From Anabaena sphaerica FACHB-251 (GTDB lineage Bacteria > Cyanobacteriota > Cyanobacteriia > Cyanobacteriales > Nostocaceae): DNA of 64,000 nt. Each line of letters opens with the position of its first letter. The stretch's first letter is position 1. Positions 9,928-19,300 of this stretch are shown piece by piece. Under the pieces are notes generated by a model. That model saw only the letters and a list, made by a program, of their open reading frames with translations. It was not told the origin of the DNA and made no database searches. A program made the translations under genes and the position numbers. Location: positions 496,001 to 560,000 of the forward strand of contig NZ_JACJQU010000002.1 of NCBI RefSeq assembly GCF_014696825.1. Reading direction: 5' to 3'.

Positions 9928-10248
9928 AGAAATATGAAGGGTAATTCGTAATTCGTAAGTCCTAATTATTTATTTTCTTCCCATCACCCCATCACCCTGA
10001 GGTTCCTAGTCTCTGGACACCAACAGCATCCCAGAGATATAACCAGAGGTACAAGCTGTCATAACTTTAAACCTTTAAATTTATTTATCAACTCAATAAG
10101 AATTCATCAATCAAAATTCCCAAATTGATTGAGATATTGATGTAGCTAATTAAGCCAGTATGCGAACCACGATCGCTCTGGTAACTTATCACTTTTTTAT
10201 TTTTGCACAAAACCTATCTAAACCCTTCCGTGCCTTACCTTACTACCT

Positions 10249-10322
10249 TAGACCCCTAATACCTCAAACCCCTGATACCTCAAACCCCTAATACCTCAGA
10301 CCCATGCTACCTCAAACCCCCT
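10249..10322. repeat. 16-bp tandem repeat in a 720-bp gene-free stretch
   Basis: About four and a half copies of CTCAAACCCCTAATAC, with a few substitutions, form a pyrimidine-rich array. The flanking gap (9928-10648) contains no convincing gene. The part nearest the kinase gene (10323-10640) is AT-rich and probably carries its promoter, but I cannot assign -35/-10 boxes with confidence. Confidence 0.8.
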
Positions 10323-10648
10323 TCATGTAATTATAATTAATATCACTTTAGCTTAGTTATAAATACGTAAAAAATGCTTTTATCCATTCTATAAATCAGC
10401 ATGAATTTGATGTATTTTATTTGACGGCTTCTTCAATTTGGTTCTTAAACAGAAAAAACCTGTAAAAGCTGAATATTACGTTAGTATGGGCTGTTTTTGA
10501 ACAGTTATTGAGATTGAAAAGCAGGGGTTTATTAAAGTAACTCTAATTTAAAGTTACAAAGAATTATTTCTCAGTATTCCGGAAAGAGGAAGGAAATTCT
10601 GAAAAGGTAGGTAACAACTAATGTAAGAAATGTCTCAGTAAGGAACTT

Positions 10649-12433
10649 ATGAGCCAGCAAATCGTCAGACAGCTATTGCAAGGTCGTTACCAAATTGTTC
10701 AAAGCCTTGGTGCAGGGGTATTTGGGCAAACTTATGTTGCTGAAGACACCAAAGATGTAGACTACCCAGAAAGACCCAGATATGTTGTCAAACAGTTAAA
10801 AATCAACAACTATCAATCTAATTCCTACTTTGACTACCTGAGATTGCGCTTTCTTACCGAAACCGAAACCCTCAAGCATTTAGGAAAACATGACCAAATT
10901 CCTGAACTTATCACCTGTTTTGAAGAAAATGAACAGTTTTACTTGGTGCAGGAATATATTTCAGGACAGCCCTTATCTGTGGAATTAAAGAAAAATCAAA
11001 AGAGGAGAAGTAAGTGGAGTACAAAGGAAGCGATGACATTTCTCGAAGATGCTTTAGGTATTCTCGAATTTGTTCATTCTCAAGGTTTTATCCACTGTGA
11101 TATCAAACCAGAAAACTTAATTAGACGTACTAGTGATGGTAAATTAGTGCTAATTGATTTTGGCTCAATTCAGCCAATTGACTTTAGCACTGATTCCGAA
11201 TTGCCCATTTCCCAAATTCCCGTGACTTCATTGGGTTACATCCCACCAGAACAATTTTTAGGTCAAACACAACCCAATAGTGACATTTATGCTTTGGGAA
11301 TGATTGCACTCCAAGGTTTAACAGGGTTAGCACCTCTGCAATTAAAAATTGATCCTGCTAACAATGACATTCCTTGGAATTGTGGAGATACTGAAATTGA
11401 CGAATATCTAGCTGTTTTTATCAGCCAAATGATTCGCTATAATTACCAAGAACGATTTCAGTCTGCCAGTGAAGCACTGTGGGTATTCAAACACATAACC
11501 TGGAAACATCGAGCAGCAGCAAGTGTTACAGCAACGTCTCCCATTGCTGTCAAAAAAACTGTTGAAGATAAAAAGACAAAATTAGACCCATTATTAGCAG
11601 GAATGCGATGGGGAATAACGATTAATTCTTTGGTCGTTAGCTTGGGAGTTTATTCTTTAGCTACTAATTCTCAAACTTACTCAGAAACAGCAACTTTATC
11701 TGACGCAATAACAGAATATCAAAGCGGGAATTTAGAAAAAGCAATTAGTTTAGCTAAATCAATTCCCTCCTATAGCAACGTATATCCAGAGGCTCAAGAT
11801 ACAATTGCAGAATGGCAAAAGCAATGGCACGCTGATACAGAAAATTATTTAGTGGCTGAACAAGCATTAGATGAAGGTAATTTATCAGATGCCATGAGTG
11901 CTGTTCCGCAAATTCCCTACACTTCATATTGGCGTTCTAAAAGAGAACAACTAATTGAAAAAACACAAACTAACATAGAAGCAAAAACACGCACTTTGTT
12001 AAACCAAGCTTACGCCAGCGCAGAACACAAAGATTTTTCTGCTGCTTTAGAATATCTGCGCCAAATTCCTTCTGAGAGTTCTGCTGGTGCTATAGTCAAA
12101 CAAAAACTAGCTGAATACAATCAAAAACGGCAAATTAGAGCCGAGTATTTTCTACATTCAGCTTACCGTAAAGCTTTAATAAATGACTTTGCTAGTGCAA
12201 TCAAATTTATCGAAAAGATTCCCGAAGATACTGATGTTTATCCTCAAGCTAAAATCAAAATCAAGGAGTATCAGGAAAAGCAACAGATCCGAGAGAAGCT
12301 GCAAGAAATGGTCACACTCAAAAGAGTTTCTTTTGTCAAGCAACCCACTAGATTTAGTCAGATAGACTCAGATACTAAAACCGCATATTTTCTGTCACCA
12401 GATTACCCACAAGAAGCAAATATTCTTACTTAG
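10649..12433 (+). CDS. Ser/Thr protein kinase with non-RD catalytic loop, membrane anchored
   Basis: This 594-residue Hanks-type kinase has a glycine loop GAGVFGQTY (21-29), ATP lysine K48, DFG at 170-172 and SDIYALG. The catalytic loop reads HCDIKPEN (149-156), so the usual arginine of HRD is cysteine; D151, K153 and N156 are kept. Loss of the arginine usually means activity does not depend on activation-loop phosphorylation. A transmembrane segment lies near 319-340. The rest is a region of degenerate TPR-like helices with an I(P)xxS/D-VYPEA-type repeat near 350-560. It converges on a second kinase gene 51 bp downstream; no terminator hairpin is obvious between them. Confidence 0.9.
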   Translation: MSQQIVRQLLQGRYQIVQSLGAGVFGQTYVAEDTKDVDYPERPRYVVKQLKINNYQSNSYFDYLRLRFLTETETLKHLGKHDQIPELITCFEENEQFYLVQEYISGQPLSVELKKNQKRRSKWSTKEAMTFLEDALGILEFVHSQGFIHCDIKPENLIRRTSDGKLVLIDFGSIQPIDFSTDSELPISQIPVTSLGYIPPEQFLGQTQPNSDIYALGMIALQGLTGLAPLQLKIDPANNDIPWNCGDTEIDEYLAVFISQMIRYNYQERFQSASEALWVFKHITWKHRAAASVTATSPIAVKKTVEDKKTKLDPLLAGMRWGITINSLVVSLGVYSLATNSQTYSETATLSDAITEYQSGNLEKAISLAKSIPSYSNVYPEAQDTIAEWQKQWHADTENYLVAEQALDEGNLSDAMSAVPQIPYTSYWRSKREQLIEKTQTNIEAKTRTLLNQAYASAEHKDFSAALEYLRQIPSESSAGAIVKQKLAEYNQKRQIRAEYFLHSAYRKALINDFASAIKFIEKIPEDTDVYPQAKIKIKEYQEKQQIREKLQEMVTLKRVSFVKQPTRFSQIDSDTKTAYFLSPDYPQEANILT

Positions 12434-12484
12434 TTAATGGTTCAATTAATTAACACCATTTGATTTTGTAAGTAAGTGTTTCAA

Positions 12485-14587
12485 TCAACTAGGCATTCGC
12501 AAAGTTGGTACAATGATGGGGCGAGATTTTTCCGGTTGTATTTGATTTTCCGCCTCTTTGAGGGCTTCTATTGCTTGTGGGTAATCGGGTTTATATTTAA
12601 TAGCTTGTTCATAAGATGTTATAGCTTCTTGATATCGTTTTAAATTTAATAAAGCATTTCCCCTACTATACCAACTTTCGGGGTGGTTTTTTTTATAACG
12701 AACTGCCTTATTATAAGATGCAAAAGCATCTGCATATTTTTGTAAAATATATTGCGAGTTACCTAAATTATACCATGCCTGATAATCATTTTCTTTTAAA
12801 GAAATGGCTTGATTATAAGAATCTATTGCTTCTCCATAACGTTGACTTTGGTGTAGTGACCATCCCAAACTATACCAAGCTTGGTAGTTACCTGAATTAT
12901 ATTTAATCACTTCCTTAAAAGAGTCAATTGCTTCTGGATATCGTCTTAACGTCACCAAGATATTACCTCTAGAGAACCAAGATTGATAATGACTGGGCTG
13001 ATACTGTAATACTTGACTATATGCTTTTAACGCATCTTCATAGCGGTTTAAATTTACTAATGAATTACCCAAATTATATAAAGCTGAGGTATAGTCTGGT
13101 TTTAACTCTACTGCTTTTGCATAAGCTGTAATTGCATCATCATATTGTTTGGTATTTTGGAAAGAAAACCCTTTTTTATACCAAGATTCATAATTATCCG
13201 GTTGCAATTCAATTGCTTGCTCATAAGACTTAATAGCATTATCGTATTGTCTTAAATTTCTGAAAGCATCACCTTTAGCATTCCACACAGATGGAAAATC
13301 ATCTTTTATTTGTAAGGCTTTATCAAAAGCTGAAATTGCTTCAGCATATTGCTGTAAACTTGCCAAAGCAAAACCTCTACCAATCCAAGCTTCTAAATAA
13401 TCTGGTTTGATTTGGATGGCTTTATCATAAGCTGTTAATGCTTCTTGATATTTTTTCAATTCAAATAATGCTTTACCTTGACCATACCATCCTTGAAAAT
13501 AATCTGGTTTAATATTCACTGCCTTTTCGTAAACTGCCAGTGCATCTTCATAGCGATGTAATTGCAAAAGCGTATTGCCTTGGTTATATAAATCGCCTGC
13601 GTTATTAGTATTGATTTTATTAAAGATATATATTGAAGCGATTCCCCCCATCCCTATTAAAAATATTCCTAATGCTAATTTGATAAATAGAGATTTTTGA
13701 GATTGTTGAGGTTTGATATGATTAAGTGGAGCAGGAGGACTGAAAACAATTGTTCCAGAGAGCGGTTTATTTAATTCTTGCAGTGCTTTTAATGCGACCG
13801 TTGCTGAAGCATAACGTTGACGAAAATCATAACAAACCATTTTATCTAAAAATTCGGCAAATTCTGGCGTGACTGTGGTATGCTCACGCCAAATAATTTC
13901 ATTATTATCAGCATCTTTGTCTAATTGGTGAGGTGATAATCCAGTGAGTGCTTGAATGGCAATAATTCCCAAAGCATAAATATCACTGCTTAATTTTGGT
14001 GTTCCTTGGGCTTGTTCTCCAGGAATATAACCAGGTGTGCCAATAGCGATAGTAGCTTGAGTTTCACCTGCGGGAGTAATTACTTGTGTAGTGATTTCTT
14101 TAACTGCACCAAAATCAATTAAAATTAATTTGCCATCTTGGTCACGTCTGAGGATATTGCGTGGGTTAACATCACGGTGAATTACCTTTTGTTGATGCAC
14201 AAAGTCTAAAATTTCCAAAATTTCTTGTAATAGAGAAATTACCTGATCTTGACTGAGGGTTTTTCCTGGTGATAACTCTTGAGAGAGGTCATGACTGGGA
14301 ATGAATTCTTGAACAAGATAAAATTCGGCATCTTCCTCAAAGTACGCTAAAAGCTGGGGAATATGCTTATGAGTTCCTAATTTGTACAAAACCTGCGCTT
14401 CAGTATCAAATAGTCGTCTAGCTATTTCCAAGGTTGCTGCATTACTGGACTGAGGCTTGAGTTTTTTGACAACACACTTGGGTGAACCAGGTAAATGGGT
14501 ATCATAAGCAACGTAAGTTTCGCCAAATCCCCCTCCTCCCAGGTGGCTGATAATCTGGTATCTTCCAACAAGTGTGTTTCCTATCAT
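12485..14587 (-). CDS. Ser/Thr protein kinase with ten TPR repeats
   Basis: This 700-residue kinase has a glycine loop GGGGFGETY, ATP lysine K41, catalytic loop HRDVNPRN (137-144) and DFG 158-160. The lysine normally two residues after the catalytic aspartate is asparagine (N141), which may weaken phosphotransfer. A transmembrane helix at about 300-322 places the following domain outside the cytoplasm or on the other face of the membrane. That domain consists of ten consecutive 34-residue TPR units (about 330-680) with the W/Y-Y-x-x-G start pattern. TPRs imply protein-protein binding. No substrate can be named. It is convergent with the other kinase. Confidence 0.9.
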   Translation of the reverse strand: MIGNTLVGRYQIISHLGGGGFGETYVAYDTHLPGSPKCVVKKLKPQSSNAATLEIARRLFDTEAQVLYKLGTHKHIPQLLAYFEEDAEFYLVQEFIPSHDLSQELSPGKTLSQDQVISLLQEILEILDFVHQQKVIHRDVNPRNILRRDQDGKLILIDFGAVKEITTQVITPAGETQATIAIGTPGYIPGEQAQGTPKLSSDIYALGIIAIQALTGLSPHQLDKDADNNEIIWREHTTVTPEFAEFLDKMVCYDFRQRYASATVALKALQELNKPLSGTIVFSPPAPLNHIKPQQSQKSLFIKLALGIFLIGMGGIASIYIFNKINTNNAGDLYNQGNTLLQLHRYEDALAVYEKAVNIKPDYFQGWYGQGKALFELKKYQEALTAYDKAIQIKPDYLEAWIGRGFALASLQQYAEAISAFDKALQIKDDFPSVWNAKGDAFRNLRQYDNAIKSYEQAIELQPDNYESWYKKGFSFQNTKQYDDAITAYAKAVELKPDYTSALYNLGNSLVNLNRYEDALKAYSQVLQYQPSHYQSWFSRGNILVTLRRYPEAIDSFKEVIKYNSGNYQAWYSLGWSLHQSQRYGEAIDSYNQAISLKENDYQAWYNLGNSQYILQKYADAFASYNKAVRYKKNHPESWYSRGNALLNLKRYQEAITSYEQAIKYKPDYPQAIEALKEAENQIQPEKSRPIIVPTLRMPS

Positions 14588-14642
14588 CTCGGTTGCTAAG
14601 TTGAGTGTAATATTACTTCATTACATCTTGCCACAGGAGGTT

Positions 14643-14752
14643 GGGGACTGGGGACTGGTGACTGGTGACTGGTGACTGGTGACTGGGTAGTAACTGATCA
14701 TTGGTAATTATCGGTTACGAACTATGAATTATGAATTATGAATTATGAATTA
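14643..14752. repeat. STRR arrays: GTGACTG and ATGAATT heptamers
   Basis: Six consecutive GGGACTG/GTGACTG heptamers (14643-14684) are the complement of the array at 2424-2472. After a short spacer come four ATGAATT units (about 14723-14750) that run up to the start codon of the rhomboid-like gene. These repeats occupy the presumed promoter and leader region between the divergent kinase and rhomboid-like genes. Confidence 0.9.
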
Positions 14753-14754
14753 CT

Positions 14755-15447
14755 ATGATTCCTATTAGTGATAACTTTTATAGTTGGAAAAAACCAATTA
14801 TTACTTATTGGTTAATTGGCATTAATCTTGCTATATTTTGCTGGGAACTAAAACTAGATGTAAGTGGACAGTTAGGTAATTTTGTCAATAGTTGGGGCAT
14901 CATTCCCGAACAAACTAATATAGCGATCGCAAATGCTATTTTTTATAATTCAGCGGCTTGGATAGTTGTATTTTGGCGGTTAATTGCTCTACCATTATCG
15001 CTGTTTGTACATAGTAGTTTTAGTCAAATACTGGGTAATCTCTTATTTTTATGGGTTTTTGGGAAGACGGTAGAAAGAATTTTGGGACAACAAAGATATT
15101 TATTGCTTTACTTAGCTGCTGGGGTTTTTGCGGGAATGATCCAAATTTTCATGGAACCTAAGTTAAGTATACCAGTGATTGGCGCTAATGGGGCGATCGC
15201 ATCTATTTTAGGAGCTTATATGATGAAGTTTCCTAAAGTTAAAATTGATTCGATTTTACCTTTAATTATTGTCTTTATTCCCGTAGAAATTCCAGCATTT
15301 TTGTATTTATTTTGGTGGTTTATCCAGCAGTTATTTTATGGAATTGGCAGTTTAAATATTTCTGGTGGTGTGACTAATCTTGGTTATTGGGGACAATTTG
15401 CAGGATTGGTGACAGGTGCGGCTTTGATGCGAATGGTGAAAAGGTAA
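14755..15447 (+). CDS. rhomboid-fold membrane protein lacking catalytic Ser and His (pseudoprotease)
   Basis: This 230-residue protein with six hydrophobic segments has the rhomboid layout. Where active rhomboids have GxSG, it reads IGANGAIASILGAY, so the serine is asparagine. Where the helix-6 histidine is expected (WAHIGG), it reads YWGQFAGLVTG, so the histidine is glutamine. In the HxxxxHxxxN segment of helix 2 (FVHSSFSQILGNLLF) the second histidine is also glutamine, while the asparagine is kept. The fold is therefore conserved and the catalytic dyad is absent. It probably binds membrane proteins rather than cutting them, as other pseudo-rhomboids do; that is inference. A repeat-rich leader precedes it. 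Confidence 0.85.
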   Translation: MIPISDNFYSWKKPIITYWLIGINLAIFCWELKLDVSGQLGNFVNSWGIIPEQTNIAIANAIFYNSAAWIVVFWRLIALPLSLFVHSSFSQILGNLLFLWVFGKTVERILGQQRYLLLYLAAGVFAGMIQIFMEPKLSIPVIGANGAIASILGAYMMKFPKVKIDSILPLIIVFIPVEIPAFLYLFWWFIQQLFYGIGSLNISGGVTNLGYWGQFAGLVTGAALMRMVKR

Positions 15448-15477
15448 TTCATAATTCATAATTCATAATTCCTGTAG

Positions 15478-15605
15478 GGGTGAAGCATTCGCACGATAAA
15501 AATATGGAACAAATCGATCATCTATATTGGCGAATGCTTCACCCTTCCCCAGAAAAATATGGAACAAACAGATCACCTATATTGGCGAATGCTTCACCCT
15601 TCCCC
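15478..15605. repeat. REP-like inverted and direct repeats upstream of the transposase
   Basis: GGGTGAAGCATTCGC (15478-15492) pairs perfectly with GCGAATGCTTCACCC at 15530-15544 and again at 15585-15599. The right half is carried on a 53-bp unit repeated at 15498-15550 and 15553-15605 with few differences. This arrangement, directly before a REP-associated tyrosine transposase, fits REP elements processed by that enzyme. Confidence 0.85.
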
Positions 15606-15627
15606 ATTATGAAAAGGAATTTAATTT

Positions 15628-16227
15628 ATGCCCTATAATCCCGACATTCACCACCGCCGTTCCATCCGATTAAAAGGATACGACTATTCTCAACAGGGCG
15701 CATATTTTGTCACTATTTGCACCCATCAACGTAATTGTTTATTTGGTGAAATTGTAGATAGTGAAATGAAATTAAATACAAATGGTGAAATAGCAAGGGG
15801 TTCTTGGTTATCTATTCCTCGGCATTTTCAAAATGTAGAGTTAGATGAATTTGTAATAATGCCCAATCATTTGCATGGGATTATTATCATAGTTAATAAT
15901 TCTAATGCGGAGGGCGAAGCATTGGCAAATCAAGATTTTCAACAACAACAAAATTTATCGAGCCAATGCTTCGCCCCTACAGGTAAAACAATTAAAATTA
16001 ATGGCACAAAACCACAATCTTTGGCTGCAATAATTCAAAATTATAAATCTGTTTCTACACGCCAAATTAATCGAATCAATAAAGCTAAAGGAAGTGTGAT
16101 TTGGCAACTTAATTATCATGAACATATTATCCGCAATGAGGAAGCATTAAATAATATTCGTCAGTACATTGTCAAAAATCCGATAAATTGGGCAGAAGAC
16201 AAGGAAAATCCTACAAATGTTAATTAG
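15628..16227 (+). CDS. REP-associated tyrosine transposase (RAYT, Y1 family)
   Basis: This 199-residue protein is of the TnpA-REP (IS200-related) class. It has the early GAYFVTICTHQR strand, the metal-binding HUH motif as MPNHLHGIIII near residue 80, and the C-terminal WQLNYHEHIIRNEEALNNIRQYIVKNP segment that contains the catalytic tyrosine. RAYTs cut and mobilise REP hairpins; flanking REP units are expected and are seen just upstream. A 65-bp REP-like hairpin lies inside the reading frame (15912-15976) and encodes the GEALA...QCFAPT stretch without breaking the frame. ATG at 15628 is preceded by AAAAGGAAT as a ribosome-binding site. Confidence 0.9.
   Translation: MPYNPDIHHRRSIRLKGYDYSQQGAYFVTICTHQRNCLFGEIVDSEMKLNTNGEIARGSWLSIPRHFQNVELDEFVIMPNHLHGIIIIVNNSNAEGEALANQDFQQQQNLSSQCFAPTGKTIKINGTKPQSLAAIIQNYKSVSTRQINRINKAKGSVIWQLNYHEHIIRNEEALNNIRQYIVKNPINWAEDKENPTNVN
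15912..15976. repeat. REP-like hairpin inside the transposase gene
   Basis: GGGCGAAGCATTGGC (15912-15926) and GCCAATGCTTCGCCC (15962-15976) form a 15-bp perfect inverted repeat with a 35-nt spacer. The arms differ at only two positions from the REP arms upstream of the gene (15478-15492), so they are the same family. Confidence 0.85.
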
Positions 16228-16264
16228 CGATCGCTTTATTTGCTTTATTTGTTGAATTATCAAT

Positions 16265-16290
16265 CAAAAAAAAACTCCCAGTTGGGAGGT
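16265..16290 (-). terminator. Rho-independent terminator of the repeat-protein gene
   Basis: On the minus strand, stem CTCCCA/TGGGAG (16275-16288) is followed by nine consecutive T residues, 32 nt after the stop of the 1017-residue protein gene. The plus strand after the stem lacks a T-run, so termination is directed at minus-strand transcripts. Confidence 0.8.
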
Positions 16291-16319
16291 AAAAAATGTA
16301 GCAGAGATAATTGATAACT

Positions 16320-19300
16320 CTAAACCAGCACGACAGCGATCGCACCTCCTAAAGCCGCAAAAATCCCGGAAATAACTGCTGTCGCAAACAACCACCAAGC
16401 TGCATTAGCAGCCGCTTTCCGCGTTTCTTCTGCTTGGCGCTGTGCCTGATGTTTCATCTCTTCTAGGCGACGTTGAGCTTCATGTTGTAGACGTTCCGCT
16501 CGTTGTAATACACCATTACGGGCGCGTTCGATTTGGTCAATAATGCCATTAGCATCTGCCTCTGAGATATCTTCACGTGAACTCAAAATGGCGACTAAAG
16601 TATCACGATTGAAGGATGAGAGGCGATCGCGCAAGGACTCAAATCCTGCCTGGGGATCGTCAAATAACTGACGCACATCGTGCTTAATGCCATCATAATT
16701 AAGTTCCGGTCGCTCAAAAGAATTGAGATAATTGCGAATATTGGCAAAAATTCCCTCAATTACATCTTGGATGCGCCGTTGAATATCCCGCACCTGTTCC
16801 ACAAATTGGTCACGCACGGAGATGATATTGTCTGCAATCCTACCTGCTTCTTGATCAGTTATATCTTCCCGAATTTTCAGCAGGGCGATAATTGTTCCCC
16901 GGTCAAAATGTGAAAGACGATCGCTCAAACTTTCCATCCCCACCCGTGGATCGTGCAACAATAAATGGATATCGCGCTTAATAGCTTCGGGGTTCAATTC
17001 TTCTTTGCCCGTATACCGTAAATATTCTTGCAGATAAGTTTGGAAATTTTGTACCCGTTGTTGTGTACGGGTTGCAAGACGGCGGGGTGCAAGAACAATA
17101 TTTTTAATTGATGTCTGCACAGCCTCAATAGTTTGATTAACTTGCTCCTCGCTCAAATCTTGACGCTGACTGAGCAACTGAACCAAAGTATCCCGGTCGA
17201 TCTGTGATAAACGGCGACGGAGGGCAATCGCTCCCTGTTTAGGATTTGCAAACAACCTCGTCAAATCGCGCTGAATCCCTTCAGGATTCAATTCCTCCTT
17301 ACCAGTCCGGCGCAGGTAATCTGTGATAGTGGCAGTAACAGAGTCATATTGTTCCTGCGCCTTTTCCTTCACCAGTTGCGGTGTGTGGAGAATACTATGC
17401 CATCCTTCTTCCACCACATCAATAATTTGATTAACTTGTTGTTCAGTCAAATCCTGACGTTGACTGAGCAACTTGACCAAAGTATCTCTGTCAAAGCGAG
17501 ACAAGCGGGACCGCACAGCAAGCATTCCGGCTTGGGGATCTTCTAGGAGTTTTTTCAGGTCAGCACGGATAGTATCGGGGTTTAATTCTGCCTTGCCTGT
17601 ATTACGCAGATAGGACTCTACATTGAGCCACAGACTTTCAGCTTGATATTTTGCCTGTTTGGCGATGCCCAGAGTTTCAACCAAAGTGCGATCGCGCTGC
17701 ATTTCCAACTCATCCAAAATCGGGTCTAATTCCCTCTCTTGAATATCATTTCGCTCTAACAGAATTTCCCCCATCTGTTCCCTGTTCACCTGTGCCAGTC
17801 GCCGCGACAGAGTTGCATAATCTGCATCAGGATCTGCTAACAGAGGTTTAAAATCTCGCTCAATCCCTTCCGGTGTCAAATCCGCTTTGGGAGTAACCAC
17901 CAGATAAGTTTCAATTTGACGTTGCAAATCTTGGACAATTTCTTTTTCTTCAGCAGCGGTAACTGTGATTAACACCTCATCCCGTACCGTTAGCAATTGG
18001 TCAACAGTTTGCTGAATTTGTGCTTGAGTTAACAATCCCTTAGCTTGGAGAATATTTACCAAATCCTGACGGGTAATTTTCTCTAATTCCCTACGCACCG
18101 CACCAGGGTCAGCAGCCGGGTCATAAATAACATCCCGAAATTCCTGAACAATTTTCTCTGAACCTAGTTGCCAAGCATAAGTATTTAGCAAGTAATTTTC
18201 AATATCGGCACGAATGGGACTATAAGGTTGTTGTGTAACTTGTTTTGTTACTTTGTCTTTGACATTAGTCAGGGAACGCAAAATAGTTTCCACATCCCAG
18301 TCTGACAAATCTGCTCGACCCAAGACCACTCCAGTCAATGCTGATATTGTCTGTTGAAGAACACCGGGCTTTTGCTGTTGTTCTGCTTCTTTGCCAGAGT
18401 GAACTTCTGCAACTAGTTGGTCAAGTTTGGCATTCAGTTCATCTGTTTTTGTCTGTCCTGGCGGAAGAGATTTGAGATAGTCAACCAATTCACCCACGGG
18501 GTTTGTTGTTGGTGCTTGCTGACTCACCACCTGTTGCCAGACATTGTGTAAAGTTTCCGCAATGCGATTTACATCTTTTTTAGACAAGTCAGTGCGACTG
18601 CTAACCAAATCCAGAAATCTCTGGCGATCAATCTTGCCCAGGTCTGTACGGCTGGCTATAGCTTTAAATTGGGGTTCATTGAGTAACCTTTCAAATTCAG
18701 ACCGCAACCGAGAAAGATCAACTTCCGGTGGACGTAACTTCTCAATGTAATCTTCTATGTTACTGCGAATACTTACCGGGTCAATGCCACTTCCTAATTC
18801 CCGCCGCACCGCAGATGCAGCCGCTTCGGCAGTAGCTACTACTTGCTGATTCACAGCCTTAGCGCCCAAAGCAGCTGTGGCTGTCCCCATAATCGCCTGA
18901 AAACTGGAAGTGGCAGTATTGACAACTGAGCCAATTAAAGAACCTACAGTAGTAGTACTCACCCACATTAGTAATAAGAAATATGCCCCCCAAATTACTA
19001 AACCTAAAATCGCTCCTAATCTGGGGTCTAAAATTAATAGACTTAATTTTACAGCCAAGAAACAAGCGATTAATAAAGCCAGTGTTACCGTAACTACTGT
19101 CCAAATCCCCACACTCGTACCGATTTTGCGAATCGTACCGCCCAAACTCTCAACTTCATCTGACTCCGATGGTCGCCCCAGATAAGAAATACCCGCAGCA
19201 ATCGAGAGATTTGTTAAGACTAATTGGAAAGCAAAAGCCAGAATCACACCTGAAAGTAAAGCCACAAAAAAGCGTGGGCCAGAGGTGACAACAGATGCCT

